NCBI RefSeq assembly: GCF_001949145.1
Contig: NW_019091677.1
Span: 102,304 to 159,448, forward strand
DNA from: Acanthaster planci
Lineage: Eukaryota; Echinodermata; Asteroidea; Valvatida; Acanthasteridae
Direction of reading: 5' to 3'
DNA: 57,145 bases
Both the position numbers and the translations under genes were made by a program. Every line of letters starts with the position of its first letter. Within the stretch, counting starts at the first letter, position 1. The notes beneath the pieces are model-generated. The model did no database searches. It was not told the origin of the DNA and saw only the letters and a program-made list of their open reading frames with translations. Shown one piece after another: positions 43,126 through 54,196 of this stretch.

Positions 43126-46100
43126 AGATGGCTTTTGGGGGCTCAGGACTGGCTCAGCTTGGTGCAAAGGGTTGAAATCTGTGTTATGTTTTCCTTACCA
43201 GTGGCAAGTTCTGGTCTAGCCAAGAGCAAATCTCAGATGGAGTCTTGCCATCTTTTCTCTCCTTGACTTCCACTGATACCGGTAGTAATCACCCTATAAA
43301 TGGCACAACGTAGGGTAACGCTACCTGATTAGTATTTTTGCTGAGAACTAATTTCTGAATCCTCCAAAATGCTTTAATTAGCAGGAAACCGGTGCAATGA
43401 AATGTCATGTAAAATTCCTTTGAAAATAGAAATGATTTCTTAAAATATGTAGAAATAATCTTGAGTGATTGGGAGCATAAACCCAAACCTTCATTGTACA
43501 GTGCGTTTGAACATATCTGTATGAAATTTGTAAATGAATAAATTATTATTATTATTGGACTGCTTCCCTTCAAATAAACTTGCACTTTTCATGTTTTTCA
43601 GAATGTATCTGAGAAATATTTGCAAGATACCATACACAAGTACATGTTAATGCACTCATCAATTTCATCATTGTGAGAAAAAGCACATTTTTTTCAATTT
43701 GCCCAAACTGTCCCTGAGATGGTTACATAAATGTGGTAACAGATGACTAATGCACGTACTTCATCTAATATCAGGAAACAAATGGGTTCCACTTGCAATT
43801 TATAACAACCACTAATGTAACAACAGAAAAATGCTCTATAGATTTCTTGATGTCCGCAGACTGTCCAGGTGCATGGTGAACTTTGATCAAGGGTTGTTCA
43901 GAGTGGTCAGGAGTGTTAGACGAAAAGTCAAAGCTAAAAAGCTTCACTCAAGAGTTAGAGAGAGCATATTGGATCGTGAGGAAAATACTGCAAGCTCATG
44001 CAGGAGTTGTCATTGTCTGTACAATTCAGACTTGATTTGAACTGGTGTTAAGACTAATGGACAAGATTTTCTTGCAAAGAAATTTTGCTATAACCGAGGC
44101 AATTCTTTGTAGGCCTACTGGAAACTGGGTTACCAAGCCCAATGGAAAGGAAAAATCATCTAAACTGCATACATACGTGCACCTGTACGTGCACCTGTAT
44201 ATCCTTAAGTGGTTGGATCTACATGTACGAGTACATGTAGACGTAGTAATTTTCAGTCACAGACATCTACGAAGCTGATGAATTTGAGAGTTTCAGAGAG
44301 CGATTAAAAAAAACAAAAACCAGAGCTGCCTTCTTTAAAATCTGGGTCTCGTCAATTTGCCAGTTTATTTAGATTATTGCGTCCCACGGATTTGTGCCCA
44401 GGACACACTGTTTGCTGAAACGTGATTGATACTGTCAGGTGAAATTGGACAGAATACTGATGAGAGCAGAATAATTTACGCTTTGATTCACATATCAAGA
44501 GCAACATCGGCTAGAAATAGAAATTTGCAGTCTAATACTTTGGGGAACGATTAATTTTTGATTACTTGCCAAAATCTCATTTACTCACCAAGTGAGCAGA
44601 ATTTTTCTTCAGAGAGTTAAGCCCGCTCTTTTTCTTCAGGATTCATTTTTTTCAGAAAATAATTAGGAATGTCTTGTGTGTTTGCTTGATGGAATTTACA
44701 CTGCAAAGATGGGTCTCCTGTTTCTTGATTTGACTTTGACTCGAAAAAGAAAATTGCATTTACAAAGACATGAAAAAAAATTATGCAATCGATCCAGAGA
44801 GAATTTTTTAAAAATTTACACAGGTACATCTTTACAGAGAAAGTAATTTCAAGCTGTGGCAGAAAAAAGGTTGAAGTCTACATGTAAATGATTCTGCTTT
44901 TTGCACAGAACAACCGTGTGCTTCTTAAAGCCTAATTTACATGTATATACATGTGGTCCCTTGTTCATCCTTGTGGAAGAAACTCATACTATGAGATCTT
45001 AATCTCCTGAGTAAATGTCAATCACATCTCACATTCTCAGTTAGTATTGAACATGAAATGTACAACACAAGGGAATGCCACTAACATGGCTGACCAACAT
45101 GCATGTATGCAATCTAAATGTTATTTCCCTCTGATAAACCTCAGGGATTTATCATCTCACTTTTTGAGGGTAAATGGCAGGGGAAAATTTGAAAGTGTGG
45201 AAAGTATTACTGACATGACAGATTTCTTGATACTATGCATGCAGTGACCTTTCAGGCGTCACACTTGAAATGACCTGTAGCAGCTTCATAAAAAAAAAAC
45301 CCAAATCACCCGCTCATGGTTTACAGTAATGTATAAAATGGACACAGAACAGGTGTTTCCAAACTTAATTGGTACTGATCTAATTTACTTATTAATTAAA
45401 CTTATGAAACACAAAAAATACATGTAAGCTGCTACGCTACAAGCTACAAAAATGAAACATACAATACATTGTGTATTTCGTTAGTGTTTAAACACTCTAA
45501 AGTTTTCAAGCTTGGAGCAGGTACATTGTACATTCATGTGCTACATCAGTTACACTATCTAAATTGGATTCAAGATGTGCCAGGAATAGAAGCAGGAAAA
45601 AGGTATTTTCAGCTTGTCAGGCAGCCTGGGGACAACAGAAGCAGAGAGGTCAACAACACGCACACCTGTGAGAAATGTCACTGGGTTCTATTTTTGAAGG
45701 CAAGTGGCAACGTTTTGTGATGATCAGCATGAAAGCATGGGATGGGTGTTGAAGACTAGCACCCCATCTTCTATTTTTGGCAACAAGTCAGCCGACTCGG
45801 TTTGCAGTTGCAGAGGTGCAGGTATCATGTTCCTGGTTTGGCGAGGGTTGTCGTTTCCATCAGCACTGTAATGTGTTGCCAATCTTGAGTGCTTATGAAG
45901 GACGGATGTAGTGCTGCATTCGGATCCCTGTACGAGTGCTCCATAGTGGAAAATCCAGAGTTGTCAACGAGGCTGACTCACAGTCGACTTGTCATTTAGT
46001 GCTGGAGGCATATTTTTCTAAATAATCTCTGTGACTGATAAGTGCAAGTGCATGTACTTAGATTTTACCCCTGGGGCAAATTCCAAGTTCAAACTTCTGC

Positions 46101-46485
46101 TTGTGTGCCAGAGTATATGAATGTTACAAAAATGTAATGCAAAAAAAGAATGATGGAAAGAATGACACGATAATTTCAGGACATGAGAAAGTTGTTTGCT
46201 CACAGAGTAAAATGTCCAACATATTCTGGTTGGCCATTGTTAACTTGATCATCTGAAACAAATCTGCTCTTAAATTATCCATCTCCGGTAGGCCGTGTTC
46301 TACCATTCACCTTGTGGGATAACTTAATGGATTAAGGAAACATGAGTTGACATGCATCAAGCAAGGATTAAAGTCCACTAATGGAAAAATTAATACAAAG
46401 CCAGTGAAAAGACAAATTATGCAAAACCTGCAATTTTCTTGCATGGGTGGAACACTTGTAAGTTTGACACAGATCCATCCTTCTA
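43126..46485. other. Interval with no supported gene
   Basis: AT-rich with short ORFs and scattered ACATGTAC words. Nothing with family resemblance. Confidence 0.5.
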
Positions 46486-46493
46486 GCACTGAA

Positions 46494-47621
46494 CAGTGTT
46501 GGAGGTCTCGAGACCTGGTCTCGGTCTTGAGACCTTTTTTTGAGGTCTCGGTCTTGGTCTCGGCCTACAAGAGTCTTGGTCTCGGGAGGGTTGGTCTCGG
46601 TCTCGGGAGGGCTGGCCTCGGTCTTGGTCTCGGATGCCGAGGTCTCGGGTCTCCCACCCGAGACCTGCCGAGACCATGACACAAATGCAGAAAATGTGCG
46701 TCAACAATTCACGCTCGGCCGCGGCAAAATCCCGTACCCGGATCGTACGGTACATACAGCACAATTATGTATATATAGCAGTGCTGCTTGCAGTGCAAGT
46801 TTTCCTCCGAATGAGTCTAGTTCCGAACTGCACGCAATTCCGCATGTATGCTTGGAACATGTACGACATGGTATTCACGATAAAGAATGAAATCACAGCT
46901 GGAATGGAGACTAATGCATATTCTCAGCCCGGAGCACTGGTACCCCGCGTGCACTGCCTCTGTCATTTCACAGTTGTGTGTATGCATACATGTACATGTA
47001 CATGTACTTTTAATAGGGAACTGCCCATGATGTTGTGTGACCCTACTAACCTGTCCATTGATCATTACAGAGTATAACTCATAAACTGAACTCATGCACA
47101 CCTTTTGGCATAGTCCGAGCAACTCAGACCCCACGTTTTGCCTTTTTAAACATTTGGACATGGCCCGCCCACGTTCATTTTGCTATACATGTGGAATACA
47201 AAAACTCTGTACATGTACATGTTTAATGTACGATTATGCCGTATACTCTATACAAAATTCTATAGCATCGGCAGTCCGTGCCTTCATGGTCAAAATAACT
47301 GTGTGCTGTTTTTCCCCAGAGTTCAAATAAAACTCTTTCATGGAATATTAAATATGTTTTGTGCTTTACATGTAAAATTTGCACTTAATTTTGCTGTTTA
47401 ATGCCAATTGTCCACCACGTTTACCATCAATGAACTACATGTAGGCCTACATGTATATATTGTATATGTTGTGCAAGGTCTCGGTCTCGGTCATATTGGT
47501 CTCGGTCTCGAACTGCAAAAGTCTCGGTCTCGAAGTTCTGGTCTCGGTCTTGAAAGAGCTGGTCTCGGTCCTGGTCTAGAATGCCTTGGTCTCGGACATA
47601 AAGGTCTTGACTACAACACTG
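46494..47621. mobile_element. hAT-like non-autonomous element with GGTCTCGG arrays
   Basis: Starts CAGTGTTG and ends CAACACTG. The flanking 8 bp are GCACTGAA (46486-46493) and GCGCTGAA (47622-47629), a target duplication with one change. An 8-bp TSD with CAGTG-type ends is the hAT hallmark. Both subterminal parts (about 46502-46675 and 47477-47610) are irregular tandem arrays of GGTCTCGGTCTTGG-like units. The 0.8-kb centre has no transposase; its ORFs look spurious. It lies directly upstream of the PKI exon. Confidence 0.88.
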
Positions 47622-47705
47622 GCGCTGAAACAATCACACGAAATACACAAATGGCTTCCATCTCTCCTTCTCTGTCTTTCCTACAAAGTAGAAACGGCAG
47701 GCAGG

Positions 47706-47847
47706 ATGGCAGAGGTAGCAACAAACTTAACAGACTTTACATCCACTGGGAGGACTGGAAGGAGGAATGCCCTACCGGACATCTTAGATGTTGGAGAACC
47801 TGTCAGCAATGAGGAACTGGTGGTCAGGCTTGATAGTCTGGCAATTG
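47706..47847 (+). CDS. cAMP-dependent protein kinase inhibitor (PKI), coding exon 1
   Basis: PKI proteins bind the free catalytic subunit of protein kinase A, block its active site and export it from the nucleus. This exon encodes residues 1-47 of an 81-residue protein, close to the roughly 76 residues of vertebrate PKI. Visible parts are the anchoring Phe11, the pseudosubstrate GRTGRRNAL (15-23) with Ala22 in place of the phospho-acceptor, DIL (25-27), and a Leu-rich export signal ELVVRLDSLAI (37-47). The exon appears to begin at about 47689 after a strong pyrimidine tract and ACAAAG, leaving 17 nt of 5' UTR before ATGG. It ends ATTG/GTAAGG (phase 1). The core matches PKI alpha/beta/gamma; which one cannot be told. 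Confidence 0.95.
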
Positions 47848-48692
47848 GTAAGGAAACAGATTTGTCTCTCAGCATCTTGACCTACAAGAGTTACTGTAAT
47901 CAGATGAATGCCCTTCACTTGGGGAGTGTAAGGGGGTATGAGTGTTTGTGCCCTCACCCCAATATTTTGCAGCAGGTACCCCGGTAGCTCTTTTTTTCAT
48001 GAGTGCCCTTTAGTCATAATGTGCAAACATCAGTATTAAAGTGTGCCAACATAAAGCCAGCTTCAAATTCTGTCCATTTGAGAAGCGCTGTCATAGAAAG
48101 ATGGTTTTGGGCCCTCCCTTTCAATTTTACCAAACTTAGGAGACCAGTCCAAAAACTCTTTCTACATGTACATGTACCTTTCAGCTCAGTTGCTGATTGC
48201 CTTCCCCATAGTCTATATAGTCTTCCCCATACTCTATATGTACATCTTTGTTCTTAAACCCTTGTCAAACAGTGGAGAGGAAGATGCTTGTTCTGTGCCA
48301 TCAGACAAATCACGGATTTTTCACTTCCGTTACCAACGTACTTGTACATGTACATACTCAAAGTCTTTCTGTAAAACTGGTACTATCAGCAGCTGCTGTT
48401 TAACACTTCTTTGGCATCAAACACCAATTTAAATGCATCTTCATGAAGATGTTCAGTAACTTTAAAGGAAATTCTCGGGCATTTACGTGTATCTTTCTCT
48501 GCATCTTTAACATTGTTTGTGCAAGGGCGTGTACAACAGGGTAATGACCAGGTGCAAGTTACTGTAGATTTACTAATCACATCTTCCTCCCCGGACGCAA
48601 CAATGGCAACATAACATCCATCATTACTGGAAGTCGGAGGCATGCACTCAATGTTCCTATGGAGAACACATTCCCTTCTTTTAATTTTGCAG
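47848..48692 (+). other. PKI intron
   Basis: Bounded by GTAAGG and TTGCAG. Contains a few ACATGTAC words and no recognised feature. Confidence 0.85.
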
Positions 48693-48796
48693 ATGGAAAA
48701 AGTGATACAGCCAGTGGGGGTACGGAGGCAGAGAACTCCAAAACGGAAGGGGCATCACAATCATCAGAACACTGTGAGAAATCAGAAGGGACATAG
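48693..48796 (+). CDS. PKI, coding exon 2 and stop
   Basis: Acceptor TTTTAATTTTGCAG. The split codon makes Asp48, finishing the export signal as LAID. The rest is a Ser/Glu/Gly-rich hydrophilic tail (GKSDTASGGTEAENSKTEG and on) to TAG at 48794-48796, as in vertebrate PKI tails. The phase (1) agrees with exon 1. The intron is 845 bp, and no other exon is needed. Confidence 0.93.
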
Positions 48797-51075
48797 CAAT
48801 GAAATCACCTTCCCCCTCTACATGTACATGGACTTTGCCTGAAGAGGTACATACGCACGTGTACGGTATACCATACAAGTAATTGATTGTAGTGACTATT
48901 GGGGGTACCTTTGCATGAGAAAACAGACAGCAGAACAAGATGGAGGAATTGTTGAGTCTTACACAGCATCATACATGTATGTTACTCTATGACAAAAGGT
49001 ACATCCAGGGGCTCTCTATTCGACTTTTTGACAGGACCCTGGAATGAGAGCTGAGGACTGTATTCAGAGTCAAACCAGCATCTTAAAGGCAAATTTTGAC
49101 TTCTGAATTAAACTACACTGATGGTGCTTTTGACGAGGTGTTGCCCAGTACATCCTGACCAAGCAGGGCTAAAATGAAGAGACTACTGTGACCTGTATAT
49201 AGTGTGACAGCACAATGCTATTTGTACATACATAAATAGCTGTTTCAAATGCATCGCTCACCTTCCTTCAACCAAACAACGACTGCCTTCCAGAGTAGGG
49301 TGATCTTCCAGGTATATCAAATCAACAACTGACATGTGCCTCGTCTACTCATTGTTCACCTCTGTTTATCAATGTTCATGATAACTGTCTGTCAAGCACA
49401 TTACTGGTCAATGCTGTATTAACTACTTCATCCAGATCCAAATGTTCCTCCTTTGAGAATTTGAGTAAGTTCATCCTTTTGGTTTTAATTAAAAAATCAA
49501 ATGCATGACCGTACAGTACATGGCACACGTGTGCTGGTACATCTACCGGTACATGGACAATAACTTATAAACCAACAACATCCAGTAATGTAAAAACAGG
49601 GCCATGATCAACAGAAAGTTGGTCACTTCCTAACTGATTACTACACCTGCAGATGTATCATACACGTACTTTAGGGGAGAAACAATGCCTGATTAGAAAT
49701 ACATTTATGACATGATGCACATGTACTATACATGTACATGTACCGGTATAGTATGCAGCAAACTGTGTTGTACATGTACATTGTACATGTTTATGTACCT
49801 GTACGGACATTTGTAATACATTTCAGTACTGACAATATCTCATACATGTATTCAATCTCATATTGTCACTAATAATGCTGAAACTCATACACTGATGTTG
49901 ATGAACAACAGACTTGAATCAGGTTCATCTCAGACATCAGTTCTTTGAATTTTTAATGACCAGTATCTCTAACATGGCTAAAAGTGAAAAGTACATTGAA
50001 CCGATAAGTACTGGTACATGCATGTACACATGCCTAATTTTTGCCTCTTTTGAACAAGGAAACTTTGGAACGGTGCTCTGTAAATGAAGACAAAACAAAT
50101 GCAAATTAAAATATGTTTTGTTTTGTTGTTTTAGATATCACAATTGATTAAATTTGAAGCAGAAAACATGTTTATAGTTTCTAAGAGAAATTGGAGAAAC
50201 AAGAAACAACTCAGGAAGACAACATTTGTTTCAAATTTAGTTTGGACAGAAAAAGTGAATAAATTTAACAGGCACTGACTGACATTACATAAAGTTCTGC
50301 TCTTAATGAAGCACCAGTACAAGTTTGCTGTTCTGCCTCCATGAAAAGGAACTTACTTTTTGTCGGATTGATTTGAGATTGGTTTGTTTCTGCAATGTAC
50401 ATGTGGTGTTTTGACAAGCTGAAAAATTTTAGCATTTTTCAACTGGGGAAAAAATCCACGTACAGTAATTATCCCCAGTAACTCCTTGACAAATCAACCA
50501 AAATGTACATGTATTTGACTTAATAGTAAGTGTAAAGTTGTTTGGCTGTTTGTAAATAATGTTGTGTACATTAACTTCTTTTGCTGAATTGCGCCTAAGC
50601 AAGTGTTGTTATTTGTGGTCTGGCTTGGAGTTTTTAAAAAGAAAGTTGCCTTGGAACTACAGGTGGCCATGATGTCAGATTTCTAATGGGGTCTTTCTTT
50701 CACAGCTAATTACCATAATGTAAGAAGTTGCTGTCCTGTTCCAGTGGTTCTAATGGATAATTTCAGTCTTAAAGCTTCACACTTCACCAGCTTTTGGAGG
50801 AAGCTACAGGATTCCATAGGATTGAGGAAGGCAGAGCCAAGCCACTGGTTTCCTCATATAGCAGAGGACATTTCAGTCTGAAGGGATCCTAGTAAAACAA
50901 TACTTTCAGGAATTATGGTTAATTAAATGGTGATATTAAATTAATCTAAAATTTCTTTGCACATTTCAGTTAGATTTACCAGAACCTTTATCTTGATAAT
51001 AGCAGCAAATTATCTGAAGCCTTTTTCCAAACTTTCATATTATGTGTACCAATAAAGACTGCAATTCAATTGAGT
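48797..51075 (+). other. Possible PKI 3' UTR with candidate poly(A) signals
   Basis: No gene is seen after the PKI stop. AATAAA occurs at 50258-50263 and 51051-51056 (ACCAATAAAGACTGC). Long 3' UTRs are known for PKI mRNAs, but the true end cannot be set here. ACATGTAC clusters lie at about 49724-49800. Confidence 0.3.
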
Positions 51076-51278
51076 ATAAGCTTACAGCAAAATATCATTT
51101 GTCCATTTTCTTTCTTTACATTGTCAGTGCCTGCCACATTTTTATGTAGTGTCCCCCAATTGCTCAAGATTATAGCCAAAGGTTGCCACTCCAATGGTGG
51201 CTGACACCTGAAACCCCGTACAAGATGGATAAACCTAAAGTACTTCAATTACTTTGATGCAATGACTGCAATATAAGT

Positions 51279-51332
51279 GACTGAATCTTGTGTCCATCAC
51301 AAGTCGACTGAATCTTGTGTCCATCACAAGTC
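51279..51332. repeat. Perfect 27-bp tandem duplication
   Basis: GACTGAATCTTGTGTCCATC plus ACAAGTC occurs at 51279-51305 and again immediately at 51306-51332. Its CCATCACAAGTC word also occurs in the hAT-like element at 53868. Confidence 0.9.
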
Positions 51333-51392
51333 ATTGATTGTGGACTCTGTGGTGGTCCTAAACTGGATTCAACTCATCCTAACAAATTCATT

Positions 51393-51470
51393 AGCAATCA
51401 AGTGGTCGAGGTACTTTATATGAGGTGCTTGTTAGCAAGCAAGAGGTCGTGTATTCGAGTCCCACCCTGG
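51393..51470 (+). repeat. Decayed tRNA-like segment (SINE head or tRNA pseudogene)
   Basis: AGTGGTCGAGG resembles the A box of Leu/Ser tRNAs. 40 nt later GAGGTCGTGTATTCGAGTCC then CACCCTGG resembles the T arm and B box of those tRNAs. The stems are not intact, so a functional tRNA is unlikely. No clear SINE tail found. Confidence 0.55.
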
Positions 51471-53867
51471 TGAACTTAACGCAGGGCATTTTCTTACAAG
51501 ATTTCTGATAGCACAAATACTTGCCAAATCAAGAATGTGAAGTCAAACTTCTCAGAGAAGTTTCATGCCATAATTTCACACAAAAAATCAACGCAACACA
51601 CACACGCATGTGAAGTGATAAAGTACACAAATCAATCTCAAAGCATAGTAAAGTAACATCCTTCGTCGCAGACAGAATAATTTAATCCCCAAGAGGCTGA
51701 GACCCAAAACATATACATCCTCCGGTGAGACCTGGTACACACTACCGTTGATGTGGTTCTAAATTATGAATCTAATCCTCTGTTAAGTATGCAGAACGGA
51801 GTTTGCAATTTCAGACCTCATCTGATAATCGACCAGTGCCAAGTGACTCATCACCCTAGTCGTTCCAACCACAAATGAGCAAATTTTTGAATGCATGTCA
51901 CGCAGGTTTTTGAGGTAAGGGTGAGAGTGGAAAAGTGGAGCAAATTTGGAACCTTTAGAATGATAAACCTTCACCTTACCTTTTCAGAATTGCAAATCTG
52001 AGAACACAAATATTTGAAAACTTTGACTCAATATCTGATTTCCAATTTTTCAGGAAGGCTAACAGCATGCAAATTTTGGACCCCCACCCAGGCAGCTGAG
52101 CAGGTCACAACCTCCTCATGGAAAGAACAGGAATGCCCAATGAAATCTTTTTCAAAAGAATACAATGACCCCTGCTCATAACTTTCTCTTGCTGCTCAAA
52201 GGTGCAGTCTCTTTCAGTCAGTTTGTTTCACATGGATCTGAATTTCAATCAGTAATCCATTGTTGGTTCACTTACATCAAAGCCCCCCCATGGATGGAGT
52301 GAACCAGTGTTGAGATCACTGATCGAGATCCAGATGGGTATGAGACACACAGAGCCTTTGTAAACAAAAGGGTGAGTCATGCATTCAATGGATACATTGA
52401 AGGCATGTACTACACATGTATACAGTGCAATGTTTCGGAATATGGTGCCTTTGGAGACCCACGAGAATGGGTTGAATACATGTAGGTCTCAACAAGGATT
52501 TCACAAAACTGATATTTGGAAATCGCTCAAAAAGAAAAAATATTTAATGCGCAAAAATCCATCGCAAATTGAAGTGTTTCATGTAAGGGACATTCGGTCA
52601 AAACTTCAGTCCAGGAGAGTGATTCATGCTTGGGACCATTTTGAAACATTGTTTCATACCCTACTTTGTCAGTACTGGTACACTGAACAAAGCCATGTAT
52701 CCACAAGGATACAAATTTTGGAATATAAGCTCACTGCAGCATGTATGGTATTATTGCAACGTTTCTCACACACAATCTGGTATTTACATCATAACAATAT
52801 CCGTCAAAATGTACATGTACAGTACATGTATGTAAGAGGATGTGGTCAGTCCAACCTTCATAGCTGTGATATCCAAATGGACTATCCAGTCCGAGAGGGA
52901 ACAAAAGGGGGCGTGATTTAAATGAAATTGACAGTCCTTTAATGCCTTTTGTACCAACTCGCATGCATGTAGGCGTGCAACTGCAAGTTTATGCACATTT
53001 GACCTGGAGCACGGTTAGTACGTGCAATAAATTTACTCTGGAATGTATGATCTTCATGTGCGTGCTCGCCCAACGCATGCAAAAACAAGGAATTGGACAC
53101 CTTAGTCTGGTTTGGTTTTACTAAAGTTTCCAAAATCTGTACATTCCAGTACCTATGTAAATCCTTTAGGAGGAATTATGAGAAAGCAGGCAGCTAGACA
53201 TGTACATGGCAATTAGTCAAATGAAAATCCAGAAGAGCTTCCCAGAAGAGACTGAAAGATTAGAGTAGTCTCATGTCAGTCTTCATTTTGAGTCTTAACA
53301 GTGTTATTTATTTCATCTAGTAACAGTGACAAAAAAAATGGTTACACAAGGTACCAGTACTAGTCTACGTGAGAGGCATACATGTAGATGACTTTACACT
53401 TTTCCAATTATTGCTTTCCTCTTTTCATTGAAATGTTTCAAATACAGGTTTTCAGGCATTTGACGTCAGTGAATACATACATGTACATAATGTGTGTCAG
53501 CAGGTGCACGTACATACACTGTAGGCAAGCACAAAAAGACCAGGTTGAAAAATGGAAAGAAGTGTTTAAGCCCCCAAGCTGTGTTGCCTGGCTTACATAC
53601 AATGTACATGTATATGTCTAGGTTTGTAATTTCAGCTGTGTAAAATGTACGACCACCTCTAAATGTCAAACCTGTTAACTGCAAGTACATGTAAATGAAG
53701 CCTGCTATAAAATATATTTATCCACTTCACTCAATGCGATGTCACCAACATGTAACAGCTTAAATTAGTATCTCTTACATCTAAAATAAATACAAGTATG
53801 CTTCAGGTCCTATTAATATGAGACTAGAGATTATCCGCCTCGAGCACAAGCACCCCTTCCTCAGTTG
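51471..53867. other. Interval with no supported gene
   Basis: Includes the longest single open frame of the right half (52379-52921, 180 codons). It runs through ACATGTAC words, lacks any recognised domain, and has no supporting splice context. Confidence 0.4.
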
Positions 53868-54196
53868 CAGTGTTGTATTCGAGTCCATCACAAGTCCTAT
53901 CACAAGTCGTATCACAAGTCCTATCACCAGTCCCATCACAAGTCCTATCACAAGTCCTATCACAAGTCCTATCACAGGTCCTATCACAAGTCCTATCACA
54001 AGTCCTTTCACAAGTCCTATCACAAGTCCTATTACAAGTCTTTTCACAAGTCCAGTCACACATGTACATGTAGGTCCCTTCACAAGACCAGTCATAAGTA
54101 ACAGGGTAAACAATGACAAAAGAATGCTTTAAGACTGAATGACTTGTGATGGACTTACTGGTACAGGGACTTGCGATGGACTCGAATACAACACTG
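53868..54196. mobile_element. hAT-like MITE, 329 bp, 30-bp TIRs
   Basis: Starts CAGTGTTGTATTCGAGTCCA; the right end read backwards is the same, with one mismatch over 30 bp. The flanks CTCAGTTG and ATCAGTTT agree at six of eight positions, a likely old 8-bp TSD. The left half is a 12-bp tandem array (CACAAGTCCTAT) of about 14 units, 53888-54055. Same terminal octamer as 46494-47621. Confidence 0.9.

Noticed and set aside
46634-47077. Overlapping open frames inside the hAT-like element
   Set aside because: No transposase or other family motif. They partly read through GGTCTCGG arrays, whose simple composition leaves frames open.
47408-47705. Long open frame upstream and in frame with the PKI start
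   Set aside because: It runs through the right array of the transposon, and a clear splice acceptor lies at 47688; the ATG at 47706 matches the family N-terminus length.
51393-51470. A functional tRNA gene
   Set aside because: A and B box likeness only; acceptor and anticodon stems do not pair.
52379-52921. 180-codon open frame
   Set aside because: No recognised domain; it crosses ACATGTAC repeats and lacks splice or neighbour support. Kept only as a note.
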